Positions 1-9,051 of a stretch of 64,000 nt of DNA are shown here, piece by piece. The DNA is taken from NCBI GenBank assembly GCA_024642205.1, contig JAHEBQ010000012.1, forward strand, positions 62,001-126,000, written 5' to 3'. Source of the DNA: Planctomycetaceae bacterium (GTDB taxonomy: Bacteria > Planctomycetota > Planctomycetia > Pirellulales > Pirellulaceae). A model generated the notes under the pieces. It did not search any database. It was not told where the DNA came from and was given only the letters and a program-made list of their open reading frames with translations. Every line of letters starts with the position of its first letter. Position 1 is the stretch's first letter. A program made the position numbers and the translations under genes.

Positions 1-252
1 AGACGTAGTCTTGTACGGGATGCTGGCCAGCGACCCAAGGCCGTGACCTGAAAAATTCACACTTTTCGGCCTGGAATCGGGTTGCGATTCCGTTTCAGAA
101 CGTGTCCGACAAACCGAAAACCCCGGGGGAAACAAATTTTCGGAAAAACCGCCAATAATTTTTGTTGTGGGCCGAACAAGACCAGAGTGGGTTTCGGGTA
201 GAATGTAAACGAGCGTCGAGAATGGCGCAAAGTCAGGCGAAAAAGGGAAATC

Positions 253-540
253 ATGTCGGAAACAATGGAACAACAAGGCACCCAGGTCACTTTTCTTGAC
301 CAAACGGGAGCCAAAAGCGTTGAAGCAGTGGTTGCTGACACCGTGACTGTTCGGCGAATCCTTCCAAATATCATTACGAAAATGAACTTGCCCATGGTGG
401 GTCCGGACGGACAGCCAATGAGCTACAGTCTTGACCACAAAGAAGGCGGAAGGCGACTTCATGAAAATGAGACCTTGGTTGGCGCTAATGTCGCGCCAGG
501 GGATCATTTGATTGTCTATCCAGAAATTGTCGCGGGTTAG
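253..540 (+). CDS. Ubiquitin-like modifier protein (bacterial Ubl)
   Basis: This 95-residue protein is the likely modifier of the conjugation cluster that follows. A flexible N-terminus of about 10 residues precedes a beta-grasp-like pattern: two beta strands, a helix (about residues 32-44, TVRRILPNIITKMNL), and a late strand close to the end (DHLIVYPEIVAG). It resembles the YukD/EsaB-type small ubiquitin-like proteins. It ends in Ala-Gly with nothing after the glycine, so the carboxylate could be adenylated directly without proteolytic maturation. The ATG has a purine-rich AAGGGA tract about 6 bases upstream. Next come E2, E1, JAB and RING-like genes on the same strand. Assignment rests on fold pattern, glycine terminus and neighbours. 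The primary sequence alone is too divergent to prove homology. Confidence 0.8.
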   Translation: MSETMEQQGTQVTFLDQTGAKSVEAVVADTVTVRRILPNIITKMNLPMVGPDGQPMSYSLDHKEGGRRLHENETLVGANVAPGDHLIVYPEIVAG

Positions 541-694
541 TTTGCGAAGCTACGAATCAAGTGATTTAATGTTTTGTCGAGATCGTTGATCTTGTCAGCA
601 TCCGGATGCGGCGTTTTCGTTTCCGCTCGGGCCATTCGCCATCGAACTGTTGACGTTAATTCACGTTGATTCGCAAGGAATATTCAGGACCGAT

Positions 695-1348
695 ATGCGT
701 AAGTCTCCGCGTGACCGAAGGTTGAATTCCGATTATCAATCCGTGCAGATCCTGAGCGGCGAGAGTACAATTTTTTCGTTTCAAGGACACGGGGATCCTC
801 CCCAGAAATATCGGCTGATTTTCAAAGGTGCAGGTTTTCAGCGGCACCGAAGCGGCGCAATCAGCGTTTCCAATCATCATGAAGTCCTCGTCGAACTGGG
901 AGCCGCCTATCCTCGGATGGTTCCCAATCTTGCCTGGCAATCCCCGATCTTCCATCCCAACATTTCCAATAACGGCGTTGTTTGCCTGGGCGGTTATGGA
1001 ACGCACTGGGTTCCCAGCCTGACCCTCAGTGAGATGTGTACGATGCTCTGGGACATGATTCGATACAAGAATTTTGACAGCGATAGTCCCTACAATCGCG
1101 AGGCGGCGTTGTGGGCGAGATCCCAAACTGATTTCGTGTTCCCGATCGACAAGCGTTCAATTCGTGACCGAATCAGCGGTGGACATCCCGGTGCAGTACG
1201 CCAACCGGAAGTGCGCGTAACGCGCGTGGCAGGTGTCACGGATTCGAACCAGGTTTCCAGGATTACAGACGACGGCATTGAAATCATCGAAACCGGAATC
1301 GAGATCGTACAGCGACCTCCCAATGACGGTATCGTGTTTCTGGACTGA
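695..1348 (+). CDS. E2-like ubiquitin-conjugating enzyme (UBC fold)
   Basis: Predicted to carry the Ubl as a thioester and pass it to a target. Numbering from the ATG at 695 (217 residues), a UBC-type start (DRRLNSDY) is followed by beta strands and the motif FHPNISNNGVVCLGG. The HPN tripeptide lies at 87-89 and the catalytic Cys at 97, eight residues after the HPN Asn, which is the eukaryotic E2 spacing. W-P-S-L-T-L follows, as in eukaryotic E2s. A tail of about 60 residues beyond the UBC core is not recognised. The frame is also open from a TTG at 650. I prefer 695 because it is an ATG and the DRRLxxDY helix begins soon after it. Keeping HPN and Cys makes this an active E2 rather than an RWD or UEV relative. 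Confidence 0.88.
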   Translation: MRKSPRDRRLNSDYQSVQILSGESTIFSFQGHGDPPQKYRLIFKGAGFQRHRSGAISVSNHHEVLVELGAAYPRMVPNLAWQSPIFHPNISNNGVVCLGGYGTHWVPSLTLSEMCTMLWDMIRYKNFDSDSPYNREAALWARSQTDFVFPIDKRSIRDRISGGHPGAVRQPEVRVTRVAGVTDSNQVSRITDDGIEIIETGIEIVQRPPNDGIVFLD

Positions 1349-1476
1349 CCGATGTTTGCAGGAAGGACTGGCCCAGCCTGTCAATTCACCAAATCCACGT
1401 GCAAGCCAGCCCGTTACATCCCGTACCTTCAGCCGTTCGAATTCGAAGCAACTAACCTCACCATCGCGAGTCGGAT

Positions 1477-2697
1477 TTGAAAAACGCGACCCCCCATAAC
1501 CCGCCCCATCGCCAGCCAGACTTGATCATCGACGATTCCGATCGCTATTCGCGTTTGCGTTTGATCGGCTGGTGGGAACAGGAAAAGATTTCAGCCGCGA
1601 AAATCCTGGTTGTTGGGGCAGGTGCACTGGGCAATGAAGTCCTCAAGAATCTGGCGTTGCTGGGTCTGGGAAGTATTTACCTGATTGATTTTGACCAGAT
1701 TCAGGATTCCAACCTTTCCCGATCCGTCTTCTTCCGGGCCCACGATAACGGCCAGCCAAAGTCCCTCGTTGCTGCCAGGATGGCCATGGAGCTTAACCCG
1801 GACTGCAAGATTCAGGCGACCCATGGCAATGTCCTGACCGATATCGGTTTGGGTCTGGTACGCGACATGAATCTTGTGATTTGTTGCGTTGACAATCGGG
1901 AAGCCCGATTGTGGATCAACCGGATGTGCTGGAAAGCCAATACACCGTGGATTGATGGGGGAATCCAGGAGATCAATGGCGTGGCTAAAGTATTCATGCC
2001 ACCTGGCGGTTCATGCTATGAATGCGCAATGACCGAAAACGACTATCGTTTGATTTCGCTTCGCTATAGCTGTCCGTTGCTGAAACAGGAAGACATTCTT
2101 GAGGGGAAAGTCCCAACCGCACCGACGATCGCTTCCATTATCGGCGGGCTGCAGGTTCAAGAGGCGCTCAAGCTGATCCACGATCTGCCGTCGGCCGAAG
2201 GAAATGCGCTGGTGTTTAACGGAGCAGCCAATCGATTCTATCAAACCAGGTTCGTGCGCCGTGAAGACTGCCTTTCGCACGAAACCTATGAGGACATTCT
2301 CGAACTCCCATTGAGCGCGAAACGATCGACGGTCAAAGAAGTATTCAATGCGATCGCTCAATCTCAGGCCCGCGAGGTCGAGAAGCCAGACCTGGCTGCC
2401 TATCGATTGATGTTGGACCGTGATTTTTTGACTCAGCTCGTTTGCCGTTCCTGTGATTTGAAAACTCCAGTCAATCAGCCACTCTGCAAAGTCGGCTCGC
2501 GAGATGGAATCTGCCAGCAATGCAACGAGCCTCTTCAAGTGGAAACGACTTGTGAAATCGCCTTTGATTCTGAATTGGCTAACCAAAAACTCGGGGATCT
2601 GGGTGTCCCCGACTACGATATCCTCAAAGTTACCCATGGCGAAGCGGATTTTTTTGTCCTGCTCCGCGACGACGCGAGTATTCTGACAATGAATTGA
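1477..2697 (+). CDS. E1-like Ubl-activating enzyme (ThiF/MoeB fold)
   Basis: Predicted to adenylate the Ubl C-terminal glycine with ATP and load it on the E2. The 406-residue protein has a Rossmann nucleotide loop GAGALG (47-52), acidic residues D71 and D73, the N-L-S-R segment carrying the arginine expected to contact ATP (R82), and a CVDN segment (137-140). A CYEC pair lies at 180-183. YSCP gives Cys199 as the candidate thioester cysteine, before the late E1 motif PTIASIIGGLQVQEALK. After the adenylation domain come about 60 unassigned residues, then a zinc ribbon (C323, C326, C346, C349). The start is TTG, and the next internal starts would cut into the domain. It lies 128 bases after the E2 gene. 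Confidence 0.9.
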   Translation: MKNATPHNPPHRQPDLIIDDSDRYSRLRLIGWWEQEKISAAKILVVGAGALGNEVLKNLALLGLGSIYLIDFDQIQDSNLSRSVFFRAHDNGQPKSLVAARMAMELNPDCKIQATHGNVLTDIGLGLVRDMNLVICCVDNREARLWINRMCWKANTPWIDGGIQEINGVAKVFMPPGGSCYECAMTENDYRLISLRYSCPLLKQEDILEGKVPTAPTIASIIGGLQVQEALKLIHDLPSAEGNALVFNGAANRFYQTRFVRREDCLSHETYEDILELPLSAKRSTVKEVFNAIAQSQAREVEKPDLAAYRLMLDRDFLTQLVCRSCDLKTPVNQPLCKVGSRDGICQQCNEPLQVETTCEIAFDSELANQKLGDLGVPDYDILKVTHGEADFFVLLRDDASILTMN

Positions 2698-2888
2698 TCC
2701 ATTCCACGAACAGCTCCCCATTACCGAATTGAATCCGATTCCCGTGCATATTGACTGGAATCGTAAAGCTGATCCGATGCCTGCCGTTGGCTGAGCACTG
2801 CGAGGAATCACGGAGTGAATCAACCAACAGCTGTAAGCCGCCAATTTACGGGCCACGACGTAGAATTATTTCCCTGGTTGAATTCCTG

Positions 2889-4373
2889 ATGAGCTTCGAC
2901 ATTCAATTTGGCGAACTGGAAGAGGCCCAACCGCAGCGCGCGCTTCGGCCCGATCAGGATGCTCATTACGCGACGGCTATGGTCGGAAACGTGGATCACG
3001 ATGAACTCATGATTTTCGTGGACCTGGACGTCCAACGCGACATGGAAGCCCACGCGTTGAGTAACACACGAGTTGAACTGGGCGGCGTGATGCTCGGTCG
3101 CCAACTGATCGACGAAAACGGTCGGCCGTTCGTGGTGATTTCGGACAGCCTGCGAGCCGAACATTACGAAGCCACCAAAGGCAGTTTCAAATTCACTCAT
3201 GAAACATGGAGCCGAATCACACGCCAACGGGAAGGTTTTCGGCCGGACCTTGAAATGGTCGGATGGTATCACACGCATCCGGGATGGAGCGTATTTCTTT
3301 CAGGAATGGATCTGTTTATCTGCAACAACTTTTTTAATCGGGCCCTCGACGTCGCGCTGGTCATTGATCCGTGTGAACAGGATCGAGGCTGGTTTCAATG
3401 GACCGACAATGACAAACCGGCCACACGGCGTACCGGTGGTTTCATTCTGACCACCGGTCGTTTTCGACAATTGGAACTCGATCAGTTTGCTCGCATTTTC
3501 AACAAAGAGCCAATCATGAATATGGACCCTCGCTATTCCGGTAACGCTTTGTCTGGTTCTCAACCCTCGGTGACCATCATGGAAAATCGGAAGCCTGTTT
3601 TTGAACTCGCAGTGATCGGCATGCTGATGATGCAATTCTTGATGTTTTCCTACTTTGCCTGGCAAGCCCTGTCGCCATCTCCGATCGCTACCGCTCCCGG
3701 AAATCAGGAAAAAGCCGCCGAGCTCCAATCAAAACTGGAAACCCTGATCGCCGACCAGGGTCGATCGATGCGCGAGGACGCCTACCGGGAAGTCCTGGCC
3801 ACGCTGGTCGCGAATCAAACCGGCGACGCCAACCTCGTCGATGAATTTGCAAAACTGAAAACCGAACGCTCACGGATGCAGGCCAATCTGGAAGGTCAGC
3901 TGGCACTGGCCGAAAAGCTCAAGTTTGAACGCAACAGTGCCTCGGCACAACTCGACGCGAAAACGAAAATCGCAGAGAAACTGGAATCTCAGCTGACCAG
4001 CACTCGGAATTTGTATGACCAGGTCAGTGAAAAGTACAAATCGCTGGAAAACAACGTGAAGGCGATGGCCCAGAATGGAGAAATCAGTCTCGAAGAGCCG
4101 TCGTTCGGAAAACTAACCTTTCCCTGGTGGTGGCTGGTCGTCGGAGCGTTTGTCGTCGGCTTCCTTGGTTGTGCACTGGGATACGCGTACGCGCGTCGGG
4201 AAGGTCGCGAATACTACTTCGATTCCGTACCGGGAGACAACCAGTCAACCAAAGACCCGGGTGGACGAGATATTGCATTTGAGATGCAACGCGACGAAGC
4301 GTCCGGAAAAGCAGCTGCTCAAACAACGGTCGAAAATTTGCCTTTGACCATTGACGGAAATGGCGAAACTTGA
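2889..4373 (+). CDS. Membrane-anchored JAB/JAMM (MPN+) isopeptidase
   Basis: A zinc metalloprotease predicted to remove or trim the Ubl conjugate. From the ATG at 2889 (494 residues), the JAMM site is complete: Glu63, His128, His130, Ser138 and Asp141, in the exact HxHx7SxxD arrangement (HTHPGWSVFLSGMD). The catalytic domain spans about 35-205. A membrane segment lies at about 238-260 and is followed by a coiled-coil-rich stretch (about 272-395). A second membrane segment (about 412-434) leads into a polar tail. Two spans would put catalytic domain and tail on one face and the coiled coil on the other. The frame is open upstream to 2751, but the extra 46 residues look non-coding and do not align with the MPN start. 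Two membrane spans with a coiled coil between them are unusual in this family. Confidence 0.88.
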   Translation: MSFDIQFGELEEAQPQRALRPDQDAHYATAMVGNVDHDELMIFVDLDVQRDMEAHALSNTRVELGGVMLGRQLIDENGRPFVVISDSLRAEHYEATKGSFKFTHETWSRITRQREGFRPDLEMVGWYHTHPGWSVFLSGMDLFICNNFFNRALDVALVIDPCEQDRGWFQWTDNDKPATRRTGGFILTTGRFRQLELDQFARIFNKEPIMNMDPRYSGNALSGSQPSVTIMENRKPVFELAVIGMLMMQFLMFSYFAWQALSPSPIATAPGNQEKAAELQSKLETLIADQGRSMREDAYREVLATLVANQTGDANLVDEFAKLKTERSRMQANLEGQLALAEKLKFERNSASAQLDAKTKIAEKLESQLTSTRNLYDQVSEKYKSLENNVKAMAQNGEISLEEPSFGKLTFPWWWLVVGAFVVGFLGCALGYAYARREGREYYFDSVPGDNQSTKDPGGRDIAFEMQRDEASGKAAAQTTVENLPLTIDGNGET

Positions 4374-4537
4374 ATTCCACGTGGTTGTTCCCGGCATAAG
4401 CAACTGGAACCCGTGCATCATGAGACGAACGAAATGGATGAGTATTGGAAGAACCAGATCGAAGACTGGTAGAATACGATCTTGAATCCGAGGTGTTTTG
4501 AGCTGACGTTTGTGTACAAGCTCAATGGAGTCGAAAA

Positions 4538-5362
4538 ATGGAAGTATTGGTATTTGCCCTATTCGCGGCATTAGCTGCGTTTTTCGCCAGTTTTGTGTTT
4601 GCTGCCGTCCGCAGAGCGAGTCAATGGAATCGAACCTATGAACAGCTGGGAAAACGCTATGCCGGAAAGCCGGGGCAAAATGGCGTGATCTACGGTTTCG
4701 GCCTGACCAAACCCAGTCTCACGTTTGACTACGGGCGTACTTATTGCGCCGTCAGAAATCGAAAATCCCATCGTTTCCCCTCTGGTTACCAGACAGAAGT
4801 CTCGATGATCTGGCCCAATCGCAAACTCAGATTTGAGGTCTCGACCAGCCCGCTCAAGGCCCGCCAATGGGGCCCTGGTACAATGCAGCAAGTCCAGATC
4901 GAGGAACCCCAATTTCAATCCAACTATCATGTATCCGGCAATGATCCAACACTCGTAAAGCGATTGTTGACCGGCAGCGTACAGTGGCAAATCGAGCAAC
5001 TCCGTCGCCACATGGGAAACAACGAAGTTCAAATCTCACTAGGTCGTGGCAATCTGGTTGTCAGCAAGCCGGGTTACATCAAGGACTTCGTTTCGCTGGA
5101 AGACTTTGTCCGCTTTTCGCTCGAGTTGTTTGACCAGTTGATGCTCGTTGACGCAGAGGGGATTGAATTTGTCAATTCTCATCAAGCGTCAGTGGTCGAC
5201 GATGTGAAGTGCCCGATTTGCAGCGAGGAGATCCTGCAAAACCTGGTGGTCTGTGCACGTTGCAAAACACCGCATTGCCAGGACTGTTGGCAATACAACG
5301 GACAGTGTGCGACCTTTGCATGCAGCGAAACACGTTGCCTTTACGTGGGTCCTGTCTCCTGA
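4538..5362 (+). CDS. Membrane-anchored prokaryotic RING-finger protein (E3 candidate)
   Basis: The 274-residue protein starts with a hydrophobic helix (about 3-23) followed by Arg residues, consistent with a signal anchor. A middle region of about 190 residues is not recognised. The last 50 residues form a cysteine-rich treble-clef-like finger: C225, C228, C239, C242, H246, C247, C250, C257, C262 and C267. The C-x2-C-x10-C-x2-C-x3-H-C-x2-C order resembles RING fingers. Prokaryotic RING families are known from gene neighbourhoods with Ubl, E1, E2 and JAB genes, and this gene is last in such a set. It is therefore the best candidate E3 or E2 recruiter. The zinc count and true RING topology are not proven. 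It starts 164 bases after the JAB gene. Confidence 0.8.
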   Translation: MEVLVFALFAALAAFFASFVFAAVRRASQWNRTYEQLGKRYAGKPGQNGVIYGFGLTKPSLTFDYGRTYCAVRNRKSHRFPSGYQTEVSMIWPNRKLRFEVSTSPLKARQWGPGTMQQVQIEEPQFQSNYHVSGNDPTLVKRLLTGSVQWQIEQLRRHMGNNEVQISLGRGNLVVSKPGYIKDFVSLEDFVRFSLELFDQLMLVDAEGIEFVNSHQASVVDDVKCPICSEEILQNLVVCARCKTPHCQDCWQYNGQCATFACSETRCLYVGPVS

Positions 5363-5453
5363 TGCTGGATTTGGCACGTCGGGAGTCGGAGCAGGGTCGT
5401 CATTCGTTGATGCGATTGGGCAGTGCAGGCGGTCGGTTGGCAGTGTCGTGAAA

Positions 5454-7094
5454 TCAATCGACAAATAGTGACACAAACTCGAATTTGTCCACATCGAAGA
5501 GGCCTTTGTCGCTGAGTTTCAGCGAAGGAATGACCAGCAATGCCATGAACGAAAGTGTCATGTAGGGCGCCCGCAATGTTGAACCGAGCTCCTTCAATCT
5601 ACCATCCAGCCGGCGATAGCTTCGGCCCACGACTTCACACGATTCGTTTGACATCAACCCGGCAACCGGAAGCGGCAACACGTTGGTGCAACCTGCTGCG
5701 GATACGGATAACCCGCCTTGAGTTTCGATCACGGCATTGATCGCCTCGAGCAGATCGACGTCATTGGTCCCGACAGCCACGATATTGTGAGAATCGTGTG
5801 CGACCGATGTCGCGAAGGCACCGGCCTTCAAGCGAAATCCAGTAACAAACGCAAACGAAGGATCGGCTTGCCGGTAACGATTGACGACAACCATTTTCAG
5901 AAGATCGTGTTCCGGATCGGAAACCGCCATCCCGTTTTCGATTCGGCACTCACGAACCCGGGAGTTGGTTACGAGCTGGCCGTCAATCGCCTCGATGACA
6001 CGAACATTCGAAGAATCGGCCTTGAGTTGCAACTGATCGATTTTGATCGGACGGGCAGCGAAATTGTTCAGCGATTCGGTGTCACCACCGGACATAAGAC
6101 ATTTGCCACCCCGCGCGACGCGGCAACCGTTGAGGTAAGTTTCATTTACCTTGAAATCGACAAGGTCCTCAACGACAATAAAATCAGCGGGATCGCCAAC
6201 ACGCAGCATTCCCACCTCAAGACCGTAATGTCTGACCGGATTGAGACAGGCCACCTGCAACACATTCATGAGGTCGCGGCCAGCAGAAACCGCGCGCGCG
6301 GCCAATTCGTTGATATGCCCCAGGAGCAATTCATCCGGGTGTTTGTCGTCGCTGCACAACATGCACATTTCAGGATATTCATCGATCAATGACTCGAGTG
6401 CGTCGAAGTTTCGTGCCGCCGAACCTTCGCGGATCGCGATCATGCAACCGGCGGCGAGTTTGTCGAGTGCTTCCTCCTTGCTGCAACATTCATGGTCGGT
6501 TGTAATACCGGCGGCGATGTATCGGGCCGCTTTTTCGCCACGTAAACCGGGGGCATGTCCATCGACCGGTTTTCCCTGAGCCTGGGCAGCTCTGATTTTC
6601 GACATCACTTCGGGAGATTGACCGAGAACGCCAGGAAAGTCCATCATTTCACTCAAGTACCCGATACGCGGATCGTGCAATAGCTGACTGACTTCCGCGA
6701 CATTGAGCCTGGCTCCGGAAGTTTCAAAAACGGTCGCCGGAACACAAGACGGTGCGCCAAAACAAAACTTGAATTCCGTCTGGGCAGCATTTCGGAGCAT
6801 CAACTCCACGCCCGCGAGACCGCACACGTTGGCAATCTCATGCGGATCGGATACCGTCGCGACGGTTCCGTGAATCACGGCGACGCGCGCGAATTCGCAT
6901 GGGAGCAACATTGAGCTTTCAATGTGGATGTGAGAATCGACGAAACCCGGCAGCAGGAACTGGTCAGCTTGCTGGACGCGCTGGATCTCCGTGATCATGC
7001 CATTGGCGACTGTGAGTCGGGCCGGGAAAACATGCCGATGATGGACATCGACAAGGTTATGGGTAATGGAAAATTTCACGGGCAGGAATTTCAA
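5454..7094 (-). CDS. ade: Adenine deaminase
   Basis: Deaminates adenine to hypoxanthine and ammonia for purine salvage. The 546-residue protein has the amidohydrolase metal motif PGFVDSHIHIE near residue 50, DGHAPG and TDHEC in the middle, the CSDDKHPDEL motif, and the long C-terminal domain typical of adenine deaminases (COG1001) rather than of adenosine deaminases. Its length fits the family. It is convergent with the Ubl cluster, with about 90 bases between the stops, so it is unlikely to belong to that system. The start is the first methionine, followed by a normal N-terminus. Confidence 0.93.
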   Translation of the reverse strand: MKFLPVKFSITHNLVDVHHRHVFPARLTVANGMITEIQRVQQADQFLLPGFVDSHIHIESSMLLPCEFARVAVIHGTVATVSDPHEIANVCGLAGVELMLRNAAQTEFKFCFGAPSCVPATVFETSGARLNVAEVSQLLHDPRIGYLSEMMDFPGVLGQSPEVMSKIRAAQAQGKPVDGHAPGLRGEKAARYIAAGITTDHECCSKEEALDKLAAGCMIAIREGSAARNFDALESLIDEYPEMCMLCSDDKHPDELLLGHINELAARAVSAGRDLMNVLQVACLNPVRHYGLEVGMLRVGDPADFIVVEDLVDFKVNETYLNGCRVARGGKCLMSGGDTESLNNFAARPIKIDQLQLKADSSNVRVIEAIDGQLVTNSRVRECRIENGMAVSDPEHDLLKMVVVNRYRQADPSFAFVTGFRLKAGAFATSVAHDSHNIVAVGTNDVDLLEAINAVIETQGGLSVSAAGCTNVLPLPVAGLMSNESCEVVGRSYRRLDGRLKELGSTLRAPYMTLSFMALLVIPSLKLSDKGLFDVDKFEFVSLFVD

Positions 7095-7297
7095 TTCTGG
7101 AATTGGCTGGTTAGTGTTTGTGGCAGCGTCGTAGGTCAGGCTTGACTTCGCTTCCGCAGGTTCGACTCAAGCTGCCAGATCGATGTGATATCCAGGACTA
7201 GTTGCGCACGTCGGTTCTCCGGGGAACGGTGGCCGAAGCCCTTCGACAAATCCAGGTCGGTAGGGTCGATCGCCCACCAACGGAATTCCGGCGACCA

Positions 7298-7732
7298 TCA
7301 GACGGTATCGGTTCTGGTCGCCCAATGTCCGGCAAGTTGTTCGAGAAGTGGATCGATCGTGTTATCCTGGATTCGGTGCGGCGGATGCCATTCAAACCAC
7401 TCATAGCCATCGTGTTCGCTCAATTGGATGCTGACCTTTCGTTGCAAATGCGCGAGAAAGACAATCAATTTCTTCGTCTTGGCAGCATCTCGATTTTGCA
7501 GCGGTTTGACAACGTAACTGTGTTTGAACTTGAATTCTTCGTCGATATTGATGTCGTCTGCGGTGATCCCGGTTTCTTCTTCCAGTTCGCGCAGGGCGCA
7601 CTCAAGATTGGATTCTCCCGGATCGACGTGGCCTTTGGGCAAGTCCCAGCGATCGGGATGTCGCATCAACAGAAAAGATGGACTAGGATCGTTCCTGAAA
7701 ACGAGAAACCCGCAAGATTTCACTTTTGCCAT
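7298..7732 (-). CDS. Nudix hydrolase, diadenosine tetraphosphatase-like
   Basis: A 144-residue hydrolase with a perfect Nudix box: G-x5-E-x7-RELEEETGI, beginning at GHVDPGES. It probably cleaves a nucleoside diphosphate-linked substrate. The short bacterial Ap4A-hydrolase-like pattern (AKVKSCGFLVFR start, WDLPKGHVDPGES, late EWFEW) supports a dinucleoside polyphosphate hydrolase, but the substrate cannot be fixed from sequence. The start at 7732 (MAKVKS) was chosen because it matches the family N-terminus. The frame is open upstream to 7876, but that part overlaps the divergent cobalamin adenosyltransferase gene. Confidence 0.85.
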   Translation of the reverse strand: MAKVKSCGFLVFRNDPSPSFLLMRHPDRWDLPKGHVDPGESNLECALRELEEETGITADDINIDEEFKFKHSYVVKPLQNRDAAKTKKLIVFLAHLQRKVSIQLSEHDGYEWFEWHPPHRIQDNTIDPLLEQLAGHWATRTDTV

Positions 7733-7801
7733 GTGCACAACCTTTGCCAGCGAGACGCTCGCTGTCAGACCCTTTCCTTTGTTACGTTTCCCGGGAATCC
7801 A

Positions 7802-8404
7802 ATGAAAATTTACACCAAAACAGGGGACCATGGCGAGACCGGTTTGCTCGGCGGAATCCGAGTGTCCAAATCCCACTGGGTGATCCGGGTTTGCGGATCA
7901 CTGGACGAAACGAATTCGTTTGTCGGCCTGGCGCGATGTGAATCCACTTCCGGCCAAGTTGACAACATACTGACTCAAATTCAGCATGACCTGTTTGACC
8001 TTGGCAGTCAGGTGGCAGCCTGCCTGGGTGTGTCGAACCGGCCACCTGAATTTCCCTCGACGCGTTCGGCTGAACTGGAATCCATGATTGACAACATGGA
8101 AGACCAGCTCGACCCACTCAGCGCGTTTATTTTACCGAGCGGCAGCCGCGCGGGAAGCACGATCCACCTGGCCAGGTCGGTTTGCCGACGGGCCGAACGG
8201 GAACTCGTCGAGTTGATCGATTCAGGATTGGGAGTGGATCTTTCCATCGAACTGGTCTACCTCAATCGGCTTGGCGACTTGCTGTTTGTCCTGGCTCGTT
8301 ATGTAAACAAACTGAACAACTCGCCAGAGACGCAATGGAACGCCGGACGTCGTCGCGGTGAAAACCAACCGGGAGACTCGCCCGATCGCCACCCTGATTT
8401 CTGA
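7802..8404 (+). CDS. Cob(I)alamin adenosyltransferase, PduO type
   Basis: Transfers the adenosyl group of ATP to cob(I)alamin to make adenosylcobalamin. The 200-residue protein begins MKIYTKTGDHGETGLLGG, the ATP-binding signature of PduO/MMAB enzymes. It continues with a GSLDETNSFVG motif, a helical core and the late RxxCRRAERELVEL motif. The length fits the family. The start at 7802 is at the conserved N-terminus. The frame is open 600 bases further upstream only because it runs antisense through the Nudix gene. The two genes are divergent with about 70 bases between starts. No cobalamin riboswitch is visible there. Confidence 0.93.
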   Translation: MKIYTKTGDHGETGLLGGIRVSKSHWVIRVCGSLDETNSFVGLARCESTSGQVDNILTQIQHDLFDLGSQVAACLGVSNRPPEFPSTRSAELESMIDNMEDQLDPLSAFILPSGSRAGSTIHLARSVCRRAERELVELIDSGLGVDLSIELVYLNRLGDLLFVLARYVNKLNNSPETQWNAGRRRGENQPGDSPDRHPDF

Positions 8405-8684
8405 GGTTCGTTGAAATCACGGCGAGTCTGCCGCAAACGTCACAGTCGAATTCGCGAATCCGGCCCACCGTTAACCGACGCTAAAGTAGTCTTGGAGGTC
8501 GTTGTGGGAACAAATTCCCGGGCGGGATTAGCTTTTGCCGACAATTCGCTACAATGGTGCGGTACCTGTTGTGTGGTCATCGGCACGTCGCCGATCGCAG
8601 GTGCGCTCGCGCGTCTCGTTTTTTCAATAAAAAGAAGCTCGGTCCCGCGACAACAACAGAATGGTGCTCAAGGACACATTGTAA

Positions 8685-9051
<367 letters not shown>

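Noticed and set aside
1..46. Possible 3' end of an upstream gene (frame reading DVVLYGMLASDPRP then stop)
   Set aside because: Too short to identify. Another frame is also open from base 1 to 51, so neither can be supported.
5718..6392. 224-residue plus-strand open frame
   Set aside because: It is fully antisense to adenine deaminase, which has clear motifs.
7095..7297. Possible small gene between adenine deaminase and the Nudix gene
   Set aside because: No frame with a start, ribosome-binding site and protein-like composition.
7202..7801. Long N-terminal extension of the cobalamin adenosyltransferase frame
   Set aside because: It runs antisense through the Nudix gene, and the conserved enzyme N-terminus is at 7802.
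8405..8684. Possible sigma-70 promoter before glnB (TACAAT near 8550)
   Set aside because: No -35 at a suitable distance, and no sigma-54 GG-N10-GC pattern was found.
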